Shown here piece after piece: positions 22,603-29,861 of a stretch of DNA of 32,276 nucleotides (within the stretch, counting starts at the first letter, position 1; every line of letters starts with the position of its first letter). The translations under genes were made by a program, and so were the position numbers. The DNA comes from an uncultured Mycoplasmatota bacterium. GTDB lineage: Bacteria; Bacillota_I; Bacilli_A; RF39; UBA660. Under the pieces are notes generated by a model. It searched no databases. It had not been told where the DNA came from and saw only the letters and a program-made list of their open reading frames with translations. The stretch lies in contig USRP01000009.1 in the NCBI GenBank assembly GCA_900557185.1, positions 1 to 32,276 on the forward strand. Reading direction: 5' to 3'.

Positions 22603-23142
22603 TTAATAATTTTCGCATCTTAATTCAAAATATGCTTTTGGATGTGCACATACTGGACATACTTCTGGTGCTTCAGAACCGAAATGAACATGTCCACAAT
22701 TTCTACAAATCCACATTTGTTCTCCGTCTTTTTTAAATACTCTTTCTTCTTTTACATTTTCAAGTAATGCACGATATCTATTTTCGTGGTGTTCTTCAAT
22801 TTTAGCAACTTCTTCGAATAGATATGCGATATGATCAAATCCTTCTTCTCTAGCATCTTTTGCCATATTTTTATACATATCAGTCCATTCGTAGTTTTCA
22901 CCTTCTGCTGCAGCTAATAAGTTTTCAGCAGTAGATTTAATTTCTCCACCTTCTAATAATTTAAACCACATTTTTGCATGTTCTTTTTCATTGTTAGCAG
23001 TTTCTTCAAAAATAGCAGCAATTTGTTGAAACCCTTCTTTTTTAGCTTTTGAAGCGAAATAAGTATATTTATTTCTTGCTTGACTTTCTCCTGCAAATGC
23101 AGTCATTAAATTTTGTTCTGTTTTACTTCCTTTTAATTCCAT
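22603..23142 (-). CDS. rbr: Rubrerythrin
   Basis: This 179-residue peroxidase has an N-terminal four-helix diiron domain, with likely ligands E19 (AGESQAR), E52 and H55 (NNEKEH) and a second set in AREEGFDHIAYLFEE and EEHHENRY. A C-terminal rubredoxin-like site is made by C146, C149, C162 and C165. Rubrerythrin reduces hydrogen peroxide to water in anaerobes. Its start overlaps the end of perR by 20 nt, so the regulator and the enzyme are on one transcript. GGAAAGGAAG precedes the ATG. Confidence 0.96.
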   Translation of the reverse strand: MELKGSKTEQNLMTAFAGESQARNKYTYFASKAKKEGFQQIAAIFEETANNEKEHAKMWFKLLEGGEIKSTAENLLAAAEGENYEWTDMYKNMAKDAREEGFDHIAYLFEEVAKIEEHHENRYRALLENVKEERVFKKDGEQMWICRNCGHVHFGSEAPEVCPVCAHPKAYFELRCENY

Positions 23143-23530
23143 AACTCTCTTCCTTTCCTTTTAGACATTTGGAGCAAATCCCATAAAAGAGAACTTCATA
23201 ATCCATAATCTTTACCATTTCCTCTTCTTCTAACTGTTGAATTAATTGGTGAATCGTAGATCCAGGTAAATCGTGTAACTGGTGACATTCTGTACAGCAA
23301 AAATGATAATGTTCATCATGACGATGGTCATAGTGATCCACATCTTTTGGAATACTGATTCTCTTAATTTGTGATGCGTCTGCTAAAGCATTCAAATTAC
23401 GATATACCGTTCCTAAACTGATGTTGGGAATCTCTTTTCTAACTTCCTGATAAACCATTTCTGCAGTAGGATGCTCACTACTATGATTTACGACATTTAA
23501 TATGGTTTCTCTCTGTTTGGAATAGCGCAT
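23123..23530 (-). CDS. perR: Fur family regulator, PerR type
   Basis: This 135-residue Fur-family protein has a winged helix with ISLGTVYRNLNALADASQIK and a dimerisation domain with the structural zinc pairs C79/C82 (CTEC) and C119/C122 (CSKC). The His/Asp-rich segment at 66-76 (HYDHRHDEHYH) holds regulatory-metal ligands. Co-transcription with rubrerythrin and superoxide reductase, and the Per-type box at its own promoter, favour PerR over Fur or Zur. Peroxide-driven inactivation would then induce the operon. GAGGTGAT precedes the start. Confidence 0.9.
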   Translation of the reverse strand: MRYSKQRETILNVVNHSSEHPTAEMVYQEVRKEIPNISLGTVYRNLNALADASQIKRISIPKDVDHYDHRHDEHYHFCCTECHQLHDLPGSTIHQLIQQLEEEEMVKIMDYEVLFYGICSKCLKGKEESYGIKRK

Positions 23531-23544
23531 GTCATCACCTCATA

Positions 23545-23563
23545 AGTAGTAATGATTACTACT
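23545..23563. promoter_or_regulatory. PerR box
   Basis: AGTAGTAAT-G-ATTACTACT is a perfect 9-1-9 palindrome whose core TAGTAAT-G-ATTACTA has the 7-1-7 form of Fur/PerR boxes. It lies directly downstream of the -10 box, at the expected transcription start, so binding would block initiation. Confidence 0.85.
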
Positions 23564-23569
23564 ATCTAA

Positions 23570-23598
23570 AGTATAACGTATAAAAAAAAGAATGTCAA
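23570..23598 (-). promoter_or_regulatory. Promoter of the perR-rbr-sor operon
   Basis: On the minus strand TTGACA (23593-23598), a 17-nt spacer and TATACT (23570-23575). The -35 box is part of the 3' arm of the preceding terminator stem. Confidence 0.85.
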
Positions 23599-23618
23599 TA
23601 TGAATTACTGACAATCTT
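23582..23618 (-). terminator. Intrinsic terminator of the rsmE-mtaB-glycosyltransferase transcript
   Basis: AAGATTGTCA and TGACATTCTT (23609-23618 with 23588-23597) pair over 10 bp with one mismatch around an 11-nt loop, then eight T on the minus strand. Confidence 0.8.
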
Positions 23619-23620
23619 CT

Positions 23621-24130
23621 TTATTCTTCAATTTCATAAGGTAAATAATAAATAGTACAGCTAGATAGATCTTTTTTTAGTACTTTCTTTTCTAATACAC
23701 TTTTCTTACAAACATAAAATAACTTCATTGGCGATAGAACATGTTTTATTCTCATCATTAATTTTTGGAAAGAAGAATAAGGTAATACTTCATCTATCAT
23801 CGTTACCATATCATACGAATTTGTTTCCATCAATTGTAAACTATCAACCATGTAATAAGGACAATTTTTAACATCTGGAGATAAGACAGCAACATAATCT
23901 CCGTGAATTTCATCCAGTACTTTTTGAACTTGTTTTCTAGTCCCCCAAAAATTTTGAACACATACAAATTTAGCATCATGTTGTGGGCGTTTCTCTAAGT
24001 AAATAGAACGAGAACGAAATACAAAAATCAATTCATAAGAAAATGAAGCTCGCTTCAAAATCTCATCTAATCGCTTTTGCAACTCATTCACACGCTCACT
24101 ATTACATAAAACTACAATGGAAACAAACAT
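23621..24130 (-). CDS. Short glycosyltransferase-2-like protein
   Basis: This 169-residue protein starts like a GT-A fold glycosyltransferase (FVSIVVLCNSE, then a region resembling NELQKRLDEIL and YELIFVFRSRS). YVAVLSPDVKNCPYYM stands where a DxD nucleotide-sugar site is expected. The clear DxD motif is absent and the protein is about half the length of its neighbour. It is therefore a shortened or divergent family member, possibly inactive or a partner of the enzyme at 24139. It starts 9 nt after that gene with GGTGAT upstream. The acceptor is unknown. Confidence 0.75.
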   Translation of the reverse strand: MFVSIVVLCNSERVNELQKRLDEILKRASFSYELIFVFRSRSIYLEKRPQHDAKFVCVQNFWGTRKQVQKVLDEIHGDYVAVLSPDVKNCPYYMVDSLQLMETNSYDMVTMIDEVLPYSSFQKLMMRIKHVLSPMKLFYVCKKSVLEKKVLKKDLSSCTIYYLPYEIEE

Positions 24131-24138
24131 ACTATCAC

Positions 24139-25092
24139 CTATTTTTTTGTCTTATTCTTTTTAATAAACGCATCCATATCTCGTTCAATTTTCATTTTTG
24201 TAATAAATTTTGAAATCGTATTGGCATTTAAATATTTTGTTACACTTCTTTTATTTAACTCTAATGTATAAGCAGGAATCGCATCATCAGGAAGAAATGT
24301 CCCTTTTAAGATAACATTGTAAGAGATATAATCGAAAAATGTTTTCTTTAAAGCATCAGAAATCGTTTCATCTGTCTCTACCTTTTTCATCATATAATCA
24401 TATTGAAACAATGTATCATATACAATACGTGTTGCTTTTTCTGAACCCGCTACAATTTGTCTACGATTTCTCTTCGTAAAGTAAAATCCAGCATAAGTTA
24501 AACTCATAATTGCTTTCGCGTATACCAAAGCAAGTGGAACAAATCCAAAATCACATTCACTTTTTCCTTCTTGGAATAATAGTTTTTGTTCCTTTAAAAA
24601 GTCTACACGATAAGCATATAAAACAGCTGGTTCAACATAATCCCCTTGGATTAATATATGGAATGCTTCTAATGCTGATAATTTTGAGAAGGCAGTATCA
24701 AATACACGACGAAGTACTTGACCATTCATATCGACTAACTGTGGTTGATATTTCACCATATCAATTCCCGGATTATCTGTTACCGCAACAGATAATTGTT
24801 CTAAGAAGTCTGCATCGACATAATCATCATCATCGCAAAATAGAATATAATCTCCAGAACTATTTTCCATTCCAAAATTACGAGCTGCAGCTACTCCACG
24901 ATATGTCTTTAATACCATACGAAAACGTGGATCTGTTAAATATGGTGTAATCAATTGATGCATAGCTGTCGCTTGATCATCGACTACAAGAATTACTTCA
25001 TAATTAGTATAAGTCTGTACTTTTAACGTATCTAATAATTTTTTTACTGTCTGTCTATTTGGATCAACAGTTACAATCACACTAAATTTCAT
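24139..25092 (-). CDS. Family 2 glycosyltransferase
   Basis: This GT2 enzyme of about 317 residues begins KFSVIVTVDPNRQTVKKLLD and has VILVVDDQA, the acceptor/donor region YRGVAAARNFGMENSSGDYI and the DxD-type metal motif FCDDDDYVD. Such enzymes transfer sugars from nucleotide donors to lipid, teichoic acid or polysaccharide acceptors on the cytoplasmic face of the membrane. No membrane segment is present. I place the start at the ATG at 25092 because the first ATG (25098) abuts the GAGGGG site. Confidence 0.92.
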   Translation of the reverse strand: MKFSVIVTVDPNRQTVKKLLDTLKVQTYTNYEVILVVDDQATAMHQLITPYLTDPRFRMVLKTYRGVAAARNFGMENSSGDYILFCDDDDYVDADFLEQLSVAVTDNPGIDMVKYQPQLVDMNGQVLRRVFDTAFSKLSALEAFHILIQGDYVEPAVLYAYRVDFLKEQKLLFQEGKSECDFGFVPLALVYAKAIMSLTYAGFYFTKRNRRQIVAGSEKATRIVYDTLFQYDYMMKKVETDETISDALKKTFFDYISYNVILKGTFLPDDAIPAYTLELNKRSVTKYLNANTISKFITKMKIERDMDAFIKKNKTKK

Positions 25093-25113
25093 AGTCATCC
25101 CCTCTTCTTCTTT

Positions 25114-25143
25114 ATTTTAACATAAAATAGAACTTTCTGACAA
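25114..25143 (-). promoter_or_regulatory. Possible internal promoter for the glycosyltransferases
   Basis: On the minus strand TTGTCA (25138-25143), an 18-nt spacer and TAAAAT (25114-25119), preceded by TG, at the end of mtaB. It could allow separate expression of the two glycosyltransferase genes. Confidence 0.4.
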
Positions 25144-26424
25144 AGAAGATACAAAAGTTCCCATCATATACATTCCTTCTTCACCTACTAATTTTACTGT
25201 AATCGTCTGATGTAAGAAACTTTCATCACCAGGTACTTTCACAAGTAAATAATTACCCGTATGGCCAACTAACATACCATCTTTATATGTTTCAGGAATT
25301 ACCGTCACAACACGATTTAAGAACTTTTCACGATATGTTTTCTCTAATGTTTCAGAAACAGCAATCAAACGTCTCGTTCTTTCTTTCTTAATCCTTTCAT
25401 CAATCTGTCCATCCATCTCATCAGCAACCGTTCCTTTACGACGAGAATATGGAAAGACATGAATCTTAGAAAATTGAAATTTCTGAACTGTTTCTATAGT
25501 TTCCAAAAAATCTTCTTCTGTCTCTGTAGGAAAACCAACAATCACATCTGTCGTAATAGATATTTCCGGACGAACTGCACGAATATCTTTTAACTTTTGT
25601 TCAAATTCTTTTAAATCATACTTACGATGCATCAATTTTAAAATTTTATCGCATCCACTTTGCAATGGAATATGCATATGATCTACTAAAACAGGATACT
25701 GTTTCATAAGTTCAATCACTTCATCCGTAATCTCATTCATTTCAATTGAAGAAATACGTAGACGTTCTAATCCTTCAATTTGTAATAAATCATATAATAA
25801 ATCACTAAAATGATAATCTTCTAAATCACTTCCATAATGTCCCGTATGAATTCCCGTTAAAACAATCTCATGATGACCATTTTGAATCAAACTTTTTGCT
25901 TCCTTGATAATATCTTCTTTACTTCTACTTCTGACGTGTCCTCTAGCATATGGAATAATACAATAACTACAGAAATTCTCACAACCATCTTGAATTTTAA
26001 TAAAAGCTCTCGTACGATTAAAATTCTCTAACTGCATACATTCAAATTGAACTTTTTCTAATGGTTTCAAAGAAATAATCTGTTCTTTTTTCTCTAAATA
26101 TTCAGTTACAAAATCAGGAATCTGACTCTTACCCCAGTTACCTAATATGACATGAACACCATTGATTTTCTTAATCTCATCTGTCTCAACTTGACTCATA
26201 CAACCACAGACAACAATCACCGCATTTGGATTTTTGCGAATTGCTTGGTGAATCATTTTAATCGACTTACGACTTGCAGTATTTGTAACACTACACGTAT
26301 TAATTATTGCCACATCTGCATTTTCCTTTACTTGCTGATACCCTAACTTCTGAAATTGTTCTATAATCACATTGGACTCATAAGTATTTACTTTACAACC
26401 TAACGTATATATTGCAATTGACAT
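25117..26424 (-). CDS. mtaB: tRNA t6A37 methylthiotransferase MtaB
   Basis: This 435-residue radical-SAM methylthiotransferase has an N-terminal UPF0004 domain with cluster cysteines at C10 (TLGCKVN), C44 and in the VVCGC segment. The radical-SAM motif is C148-x3-C152-x2-C155, and a C-terminal TRAM domain starts around residue 370. It converts t6A to ms2t6A at position 37 of tRNAs reading ANN codons. The TLGCKVN motif and length separate MtaB from MiaB and RimO. AAGGAGG precedes the start. A terminator-like hairpin just before the gene may attenuate its expression. Confidence 0.94.
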   Translation of the reverse strand: MSIAIYTLGCKVNTYESNVIIEQFQKLGYQQVKENADVAIINTCSVTNTASRKSIKMIHQAIRKNPNAVIVVCGCMSQVETDEIKKINGVHVILGNWGKSQIPDFVTEYLEKKEQIISLKPLEKVQFECMQLENFNRTRAFIKIQDGCENFCSYCIIPYARGHVRSRSKEDIIKEAKSLIQNGHHEIVLTGIHTGHYGSDLEDYHFSDLLYDLLQIEGLERLRISSIEMNEITDEVIELMKQYPVLVDHMHIPLQSGCDKILKLMHRKYDLKEFEQKLKDIRAVRPEISITTDVIVGFPTETEEDFLETIETVQKFQFSKIHVFPYSRRKGTVADEMDGQIDERIKKERTRRLIAVSETLEKTYREKFLNRVVTVIPETYKDGMLVGHTGNYLLVKVPGDESFLHQTITVKLVGEEGMYMMGTFVSSLSESSILC

Positions 26425-26437
26425 ATTTCCTCCTTAC

Positions 26438-26461
26438 TAAAAATAGGTCAAATGACCTATT
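26438..26461 (-). terminator. Hairpin with T run between the membrane protein gene and mtaB
   Basis: AATAGGTC and GACCTATT form a perfect 8-bp stem (26454-26461 with 26442-26449) with a 4-nt loop, followed by TTTTT on the minus strand. No promoter fits between it and mtaB, so it is probably a partial terminator or attenuator. Confidence 0.65.
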
Positions 26462-27260
26462 CTAAATTTTTTCTAAACTCTTTTAAAGAATCTAAAAATT
26501 CAACATTTTTATTTACTTCATCATTACTATTTAAATCAACATGTTCTTCTATCTTAGAAAACTCTGGCTCTTTCTTTTCAAGCTGATTCATATCTTCCAT
26601 ATCAAATTGAAATTCATGTTGAAATTGATTTAATTCCTTCTTTAAATCAGGAATCTGTTTCTTTTCTTTCTGAACCCCATATACAGGAGATATAAACTGA
26701 CTGGTATGAAAGCCACTCTTCTTCTCTTCTTGTTCTTTCTCATGTTGTTTCATTTTCTCAATTTGCTTTTCTAATTCGCGATTACTAATTGGTGTTTGAC
26801 TATCGATATCCATATTTTCTTGATTTTTAACCGCTTGTACTAATTCTTCATAACTGATAATTGCCTGTTCTTCTTGTTCTCTTTCAAATCGTTCAGGATT
26901 TGTCTCTTCATTTTTTAAATCTTCTTTCATACGAGCTAATAAACGTTCAATCTCTAAAGAAGATGTATTTTCTATCTTTTGTTCTGGTTCTTGAGATAAT
27001 GTCTCAGGAATCACTTCTTCTTGTGGTTGTAATATTTCTATTGGTTCCTCTTGTTTTGGAGTTGATTCTACTTTTTCAACTATTTCTTTTTTTGGTGCCG
27101 AAGCATCTGTTTGTTCTACACCTAATTGTTCCTCGCTTATTTTTAACTTACGACATTCAATATATACAACAACTCCAAAGATAATTAAAACAATAACGAA
27201 CAAAACAATGAGTGCGTAAAAAAACAACTCACTATGAACAAATGTATTTATTATATTCAT
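26457..27260 (-). CDS. Membrane-anchored, Glu/Gln-rich coiled-coil protein
   Basis: I do not recognise this protein of about 267 residues. A single N-terminal membrane helix lies at about residues 11-33 (FFYALIVLFVIVLIIFGVVV). The remainder is cytoplasmic, highly charged and low in complexity, with predicted helices (LEIERLLARMKEDLKNEE and ELEKQIEKMKQHEKEQEEKK as examples). The layout is that of a scaffold or division-associated protein, but no function can be assigned. ATG 27260 is preceded by GGAG at 8 nt. The upstream GTG at 27269 overlaps the rsmE stop. It is co-transcribed with rsmE. Confidence 0.8.
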   Translation of the reverse strand: MNIINTFVHSELFFYALIVLFVIVLIIFGVVVYIECRKLKISEEQLGVEQTDASAPKKEIVEKVESTPKQEEPIEILQPQEEVIPETLSQEPEQKIENTSSLEIERLLARMKEDLKNEETNPERFEREQEEQAIISYEELVQAVKNQENMDIDSQTPISNRELEKQIEKMKQHEKEQEEKKSGFHTSQFISPVYGVQKEKKQIPDLKKELNQFQHEFQFDMEDMNQLEKKEPEFSKIEEHVDLNSNDEVNKNVEFLDSLKEFRKNLE

Positions 27261-27265
27261 ACCAA

Positions 27266-27976
27266 TCACTCCATAAATTCATAGTTAAAACAACTTAACA
27301 CAAATAATGGAACACTCTCTACACGTAAAATTCTAGACCCCAATGAAACACTTGTAAATCCCATATCGTTTAGTTGTTTTTCTTCTTCTTCATCTAGTCC
27401 TCCCTCAGGACCAATTACTAATACAAGTGTATCACAATCAGACTGTGATTGCAAAAACATTTTCAAAGTTTCTTTCTTTTCTCGTGTACTACACACAAAC
27501 TTAACACCTTCCATCCCCTCTAATTCTTGGAGATTGGCAATTGATCGAACCACTGGAATAGAAGTTCTTTTTGATTGTTCACTTGCTTCTTTCACAATCT
27601 TCTTCCAACGGGTCGTTCTTTTTTGTAATTTTTCCTCATCCATTTTTATAACTCCATAATGGGCAGGGAAAAAGACAAATTCAGTAGCTCCCATTTCCGT
27701 TCCTTTTTGTAAAATATAATTCATCTTTGTCTCTTTCAAAAATGGCGCAACAACAATCATACCACGTTCATCTTTTCCTCTTTCGATTATTTTTTCAATC
27801 ACAAAACGAACCGCAATATTTACATCTTTTAAAGTACATAAATAAACATTCCCATCATGAACAATTTCCACCTGTTCATCTTCTTTTAATCTCATCACAC
27901 GTAAAATATGAAAACAATCTTCTTTACTTAAAGTAAATTCATTTCTAATCCTCTCCAAAGCAAAATATCTCTGCAT
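27266..27976 (-). CDS. rsmE: 16S rRNA m3U1498 methyltransferase RsmE
   Basis: This protein of about 236 residues has an N-terminal PUA-like domain (MQRYFALER...HILRVMRLKEDEQV) and a C-terminal SPOUT knot with LVIGPEGGLDEEE and LGSRILRVESV, which bind SAM. It methylates N3 of U1498 in 16S rRNA. The ATG at 27976 is chosen because GGTGAAG is 3 nt upstream and because the codon at 27994 lies inside the -10 box. It is the first gene of an operon that continues to mtaB and the glycosyltransferases. Confidence 0.95.
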   Translation of the reverse strand: MQRYFALERIRNEFTLSKEDCFHILRVMRLKEDEQVEIVHDGNVYLCTLKDVNIAVRFVIEKIIERGKDERGMIVVAPFLKETKMNYILQKGTEMGATEFVFFPAHYGVIKMDEEKLQKRTTRWKKIVKEASEQSKRTSIPVVRSIANLQELEGMEGVKFVCSTREKKETLKMFLQSQSDCDTLVLVIGPEGGLDEEEEKQLNDMGFTSVSLGSRILRVESVPLFVLSCFNYEFME

Positions 27977-27992
27977 ACACTTCACCGCATTC

Positions 27993-28021
27993 ATTATACC
28001 GAATTATACACATAAAAACAA
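27993..28021 (-). promoter_or_regulatory. Promoter of the rsmE operon
   Basis: TATAAT (27993-27998 on the minus strand) with a weak -35 box TTGTTT (28016-28021) at 17 nt. A second TATAAT lies 10 nt further upstream. The -35 box falls in the tail of the preceding terminator. Confidence 0.55.
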
Positions 28022-28038
28022 GTAATCACTTACTTGTT
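28014..28038 (-). terminator. Intrinsic terminator of the pseudogene
   Basis: AACAAGTAA and TTACTTGTT form a perfect 9-bp stem with a 4-nt loop (28030-28038 with 28017-28025), followed by TTTTT on the minus strand. Confidence 0.85.
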
Positions 28039-28539
28039 TATTGAATTATGTATGGGTTTGATTTGGTGCCGTCTCCTGCTGTGATTTGGATAGATGATTT
28101 TAGAAAGACTACTGGGCGGACGCCATTACTATCGCCAGTTAAAGCATGTAAATCACCGAATCCACCAACATCCGAACTGAAAAAAATCGTCCAACCCCAA
28201 TAATTCTCGGATCATAAGAACGAGTTAGTGGAATATATTGATAAAACGCATTCATTGTCCAGTATCCGATTCCACCTAATTCTTCATTAATGGTGTCAAA
28301 ATATGTTAAATATGACCCACATGTTTCTTTTCCTGTCTTAATTGCATTATATTCATCTGTTGCTGATGTACAGGCAATATTGGTACTTGCTTTTAATACA
28401 TCACTGACATTCACAAGTCCTACATTCCCTATCCACTGGTACATCTTCTCTCCAGCTATATTCTTTTCTAGAGTGTTAGTATATTTTTGGTACAGTGTTT
28501 AGAGGGGGTGTTATTCATTATCTTTTTGTCTCTTCTCAT
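28038..28539 (-). pseudogene. Frameshifted surface-protein remnant
   Basis: Three consecutive reading frames make one protein-like sequence of about 165 residues. The first frame starts at ATG 28539 with GGAAAGGAAG upstream and runs to about 28470, where an apparent 2-nt gain shifts the frame. The second runs to about 28205 and includes GSYLTYFDTINEELGG. The third follows an apparent 1-nt loss, reads YWGWTIFFSSDVGGFGDLHA, and ends after GVRPVVFLKSS and GDGTKSNPYII. That ending resembles the C-termini of secreted or pilin-like proteins of gut Firmicutes as I remember them. No signal peptide or membrane helix is encoded, so the 5' part of the ancestral gene is also missing. The promoter and terminator are intact. 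Confidence 0.75.
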
Positions 28540-28579
28540 AACTGTACTTCCTTTCCTTACCTAGTCTCCTACTGTTTAC

Positions 28580-28608
28580 ATTTTAACACACTTCTATCTC
28601 TATTTCAA
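28580..28608 (-). promoter_or_regulatory. Promoter upstream of the pseudogene
   Basis: On the minus strand TTGAAA (28603-28608), a 17-nt spacer and TAAAAT (28580-28585), 41 nt before the pseudogene ATG. Confidence 0.65.
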
Positions 28609-28618
28609 TTGTTAAAAG

Positions 28619-29221
28619 TTATTTCTTTACATGATAGAAATAAGATATGAATTTCGCAACTTTATATAAAATCATGTCACTTTGATTAATGGCAAATGAT
28701 TTTCCGATTGCTTTTCCACCAATTGTAAAAGCAGCAATGAGTCCTGTTACTAGCAACGACATTAGAAAGGGAGAAACATGTAATGTTTGGGCAAAAGAAC
28801 TAGCGATGATTGCTCCGGCACTACCAGATACAACACCACAAATATCTCCAATTACATCATTACAGAAGCTTCCTACTTTATCTGCATTCTTTTTTAATAG
28901 AACGGCAATATTCGCACCTTTTACTTTTCTCGCACTCATAGAGTGAAATGGAGCTTCATCACTGGCTGTTACGGCTACTCCAATCATGTCAAAGATAATT
29001 CCTAATAAGATAAATACAAGGATTAATAGAACACCAAAGATAGTTGATAGTTTAGGAATCATTGTTTCTGATACAAAAGAAAACATGACAGAAATAAGGA
29101 AAGCCATAAAAAAGATTTGTATCATCCATTTTCTATTTTTCTTTTGTTTTTCTTTTAATTTAAGCGCTCTTTTTTTATCTTCTTGTTTTAATGCTGCTAT
29201 ATCATCTTTTTCTTTTCTCAT
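28619..29221 (-). CDS. oapA: Four-helix membrane protein, probable OLE-associated protein OapA
   Basis: This 200-residue protein has a basic N-terminus (KEKQKKNRKW) and four membrane segments at roughly residues 32-49, 55-76, 132-152 and 153-173. Between the second and third lies a conserved-looking stretch with TASDEAPFHSMSARKVKGAN, then NADKVGSFCNDVIGDICG. It resembles a short CorB/DUF21-like protein family, which is how I remember OapA, the membrane partner of OLE RNA. It stands directly downstream of a large structured RNA, the arrangement described for ole-oapA. The ATG at 29221 is preceded by GGTGAA; the codon at 29275 lies before the RNA terminator. The identification is inference and rests partly on context. 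Confidence 0.7.
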   Translation of the reverse strand: MRKEKDDIAALKQEDKKRALKLKEKQKKNRKWMIQIFFMAFLISVMFSFVSETMIPKLSTIFGVLLILVFILLGIIFDMIGVAVTASDEAPFHSMSARKVKGANIAVLLKKNADKVGSFCNDVIGDICGVVSGSAGAIIASSFAQTLHVSPFLMSLLVTGLIAAFTIGGKAIGKSFAINQSDMILYKVAKFISYFYHVKK

Positions 29222-29232
29222 ATATTCACCTA

Positions 29233-29855
29233 CAAAAAAGGAGCCTTTGCTCCTAACTACAAATATAAATGGCAATTAATATAGTTAACTTTGCACCTTA
29301 GGTCAAGTAGGATTTCCCCCAAAACTACTATTCGTTACCAAATAGCGGTTCCCCTTGAAAGTTTTGGATATACTGTCGCCAGGTATATGACTTGATTGCC
29401 ACTGAGTGTACACTGCAATCCTATATTAACACAACACTCTAGGAGATTTCCTCAACAACTCTTTTATTATTAGTTCTTTTTTGCAACATTTGTTTCAAAG
29501 AGCAATCGTAAAGTAACGTTGGCCATTGTTACTTTAAGTAGTTCTCTTATTCCCAAATATCACGCAAGACAAGCTACACTACTCACAAGTTGCCCCGCAA
29601 AGTAGGTTCTATCCTAAGTCGTCATTTGTCCGTCAATGATATCATGTATAGGCAAATGACAAGTCTTAGGTCTCCACGAAAATATGGGTCGGGGTCGTAT
29701 GCCATTACGATCGCCCAAATTCTCTTATCCATCCAGCACTCACCCCAAACTGGGCGTAAGAAGCAAGCACAAGATGTTTCACAGATGTGCTCTTTAGCGG
29801 ATTTTTAGCCCCGCCTTCCTAATAAAAGAAGTTGACTAGAATAATGCGCCATCTT
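29233..29855 (-). ncRNA. ole: Large structured noncoding RNA, probable OLE RNA
   Basis: No credible reading frame covers this region of about 620 nt. It has a promoter (TTGACA-17-TAGAAT) and ends in an intrinsic terminator. A long-range stem joins its ends: 29829-29850 pairs with 29271-29292, including AAGTT, ACTA and GCC blocks. Internal hairpins include 29613-29628 with 29653-29670, 29510-29517 with 29528-29535 (8 bp), 29394-29399 with 29415-29420, and 29319-29326 with 29360-29367 enclosing a GTAA tetraloop stem (29328-29345) that has a U-G pair valid only on the minus strand. It does not match the conserved parts of RNase P RNA or tmRNA. The length (~610 nt in known OLE RNAs) and an OapA-like gene just downstream support OLE. 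OLE RNPs act at the membrane in Mg2+, alcohol and cold response. Confidence 0.7.
29234..29254 (-). terminator. Intrinsic terminator at the 3' end of the structured RNA
   Basis: AGGAGC and GCTCCT form a 6-bp GC-rich stem with loop AAAG on the minus strand (29249-29254 with 29239-29244), followed by six T. It ends only a few bases before the ribosome site of the downstream membrane protein gene. Confidence 0.85.
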
Positions 29856-29861
29856 GGTAGA

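Noticed and set aside
28139..28444. A 101-codon minus-strand gene starting at MYQW.
   Set aside because: The start codon has no ribosome site, and the protein continues convincingly in other frames on both sides, so it is the middle part of a frameshifted pseudogene.
28200..28480. Programmed ribosomal frameshifting rescuing the pseudogene.
   Set aside because: No slippery heptamer or stimulatory structure is visible at either break, and two shifts of different size would be needed.
29590..29808. A 72-codon plus-strand reading frame inside the structured RNA region.
   Set aside because: It has no ribosome site or promoter, and the region is better explained by pairing on the minus strand with its own promoter and terminator.
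29233..29855. RNase P RNA, tmRNA or a riboswitch as the identity of the large RNA.
   Set aside because: I find none of the conserved P4/CR-I and CR-V type sequences of RNase P, no tRNA-like ends or tag frame of tmRNA, and the size is far beyond any riboswitch.
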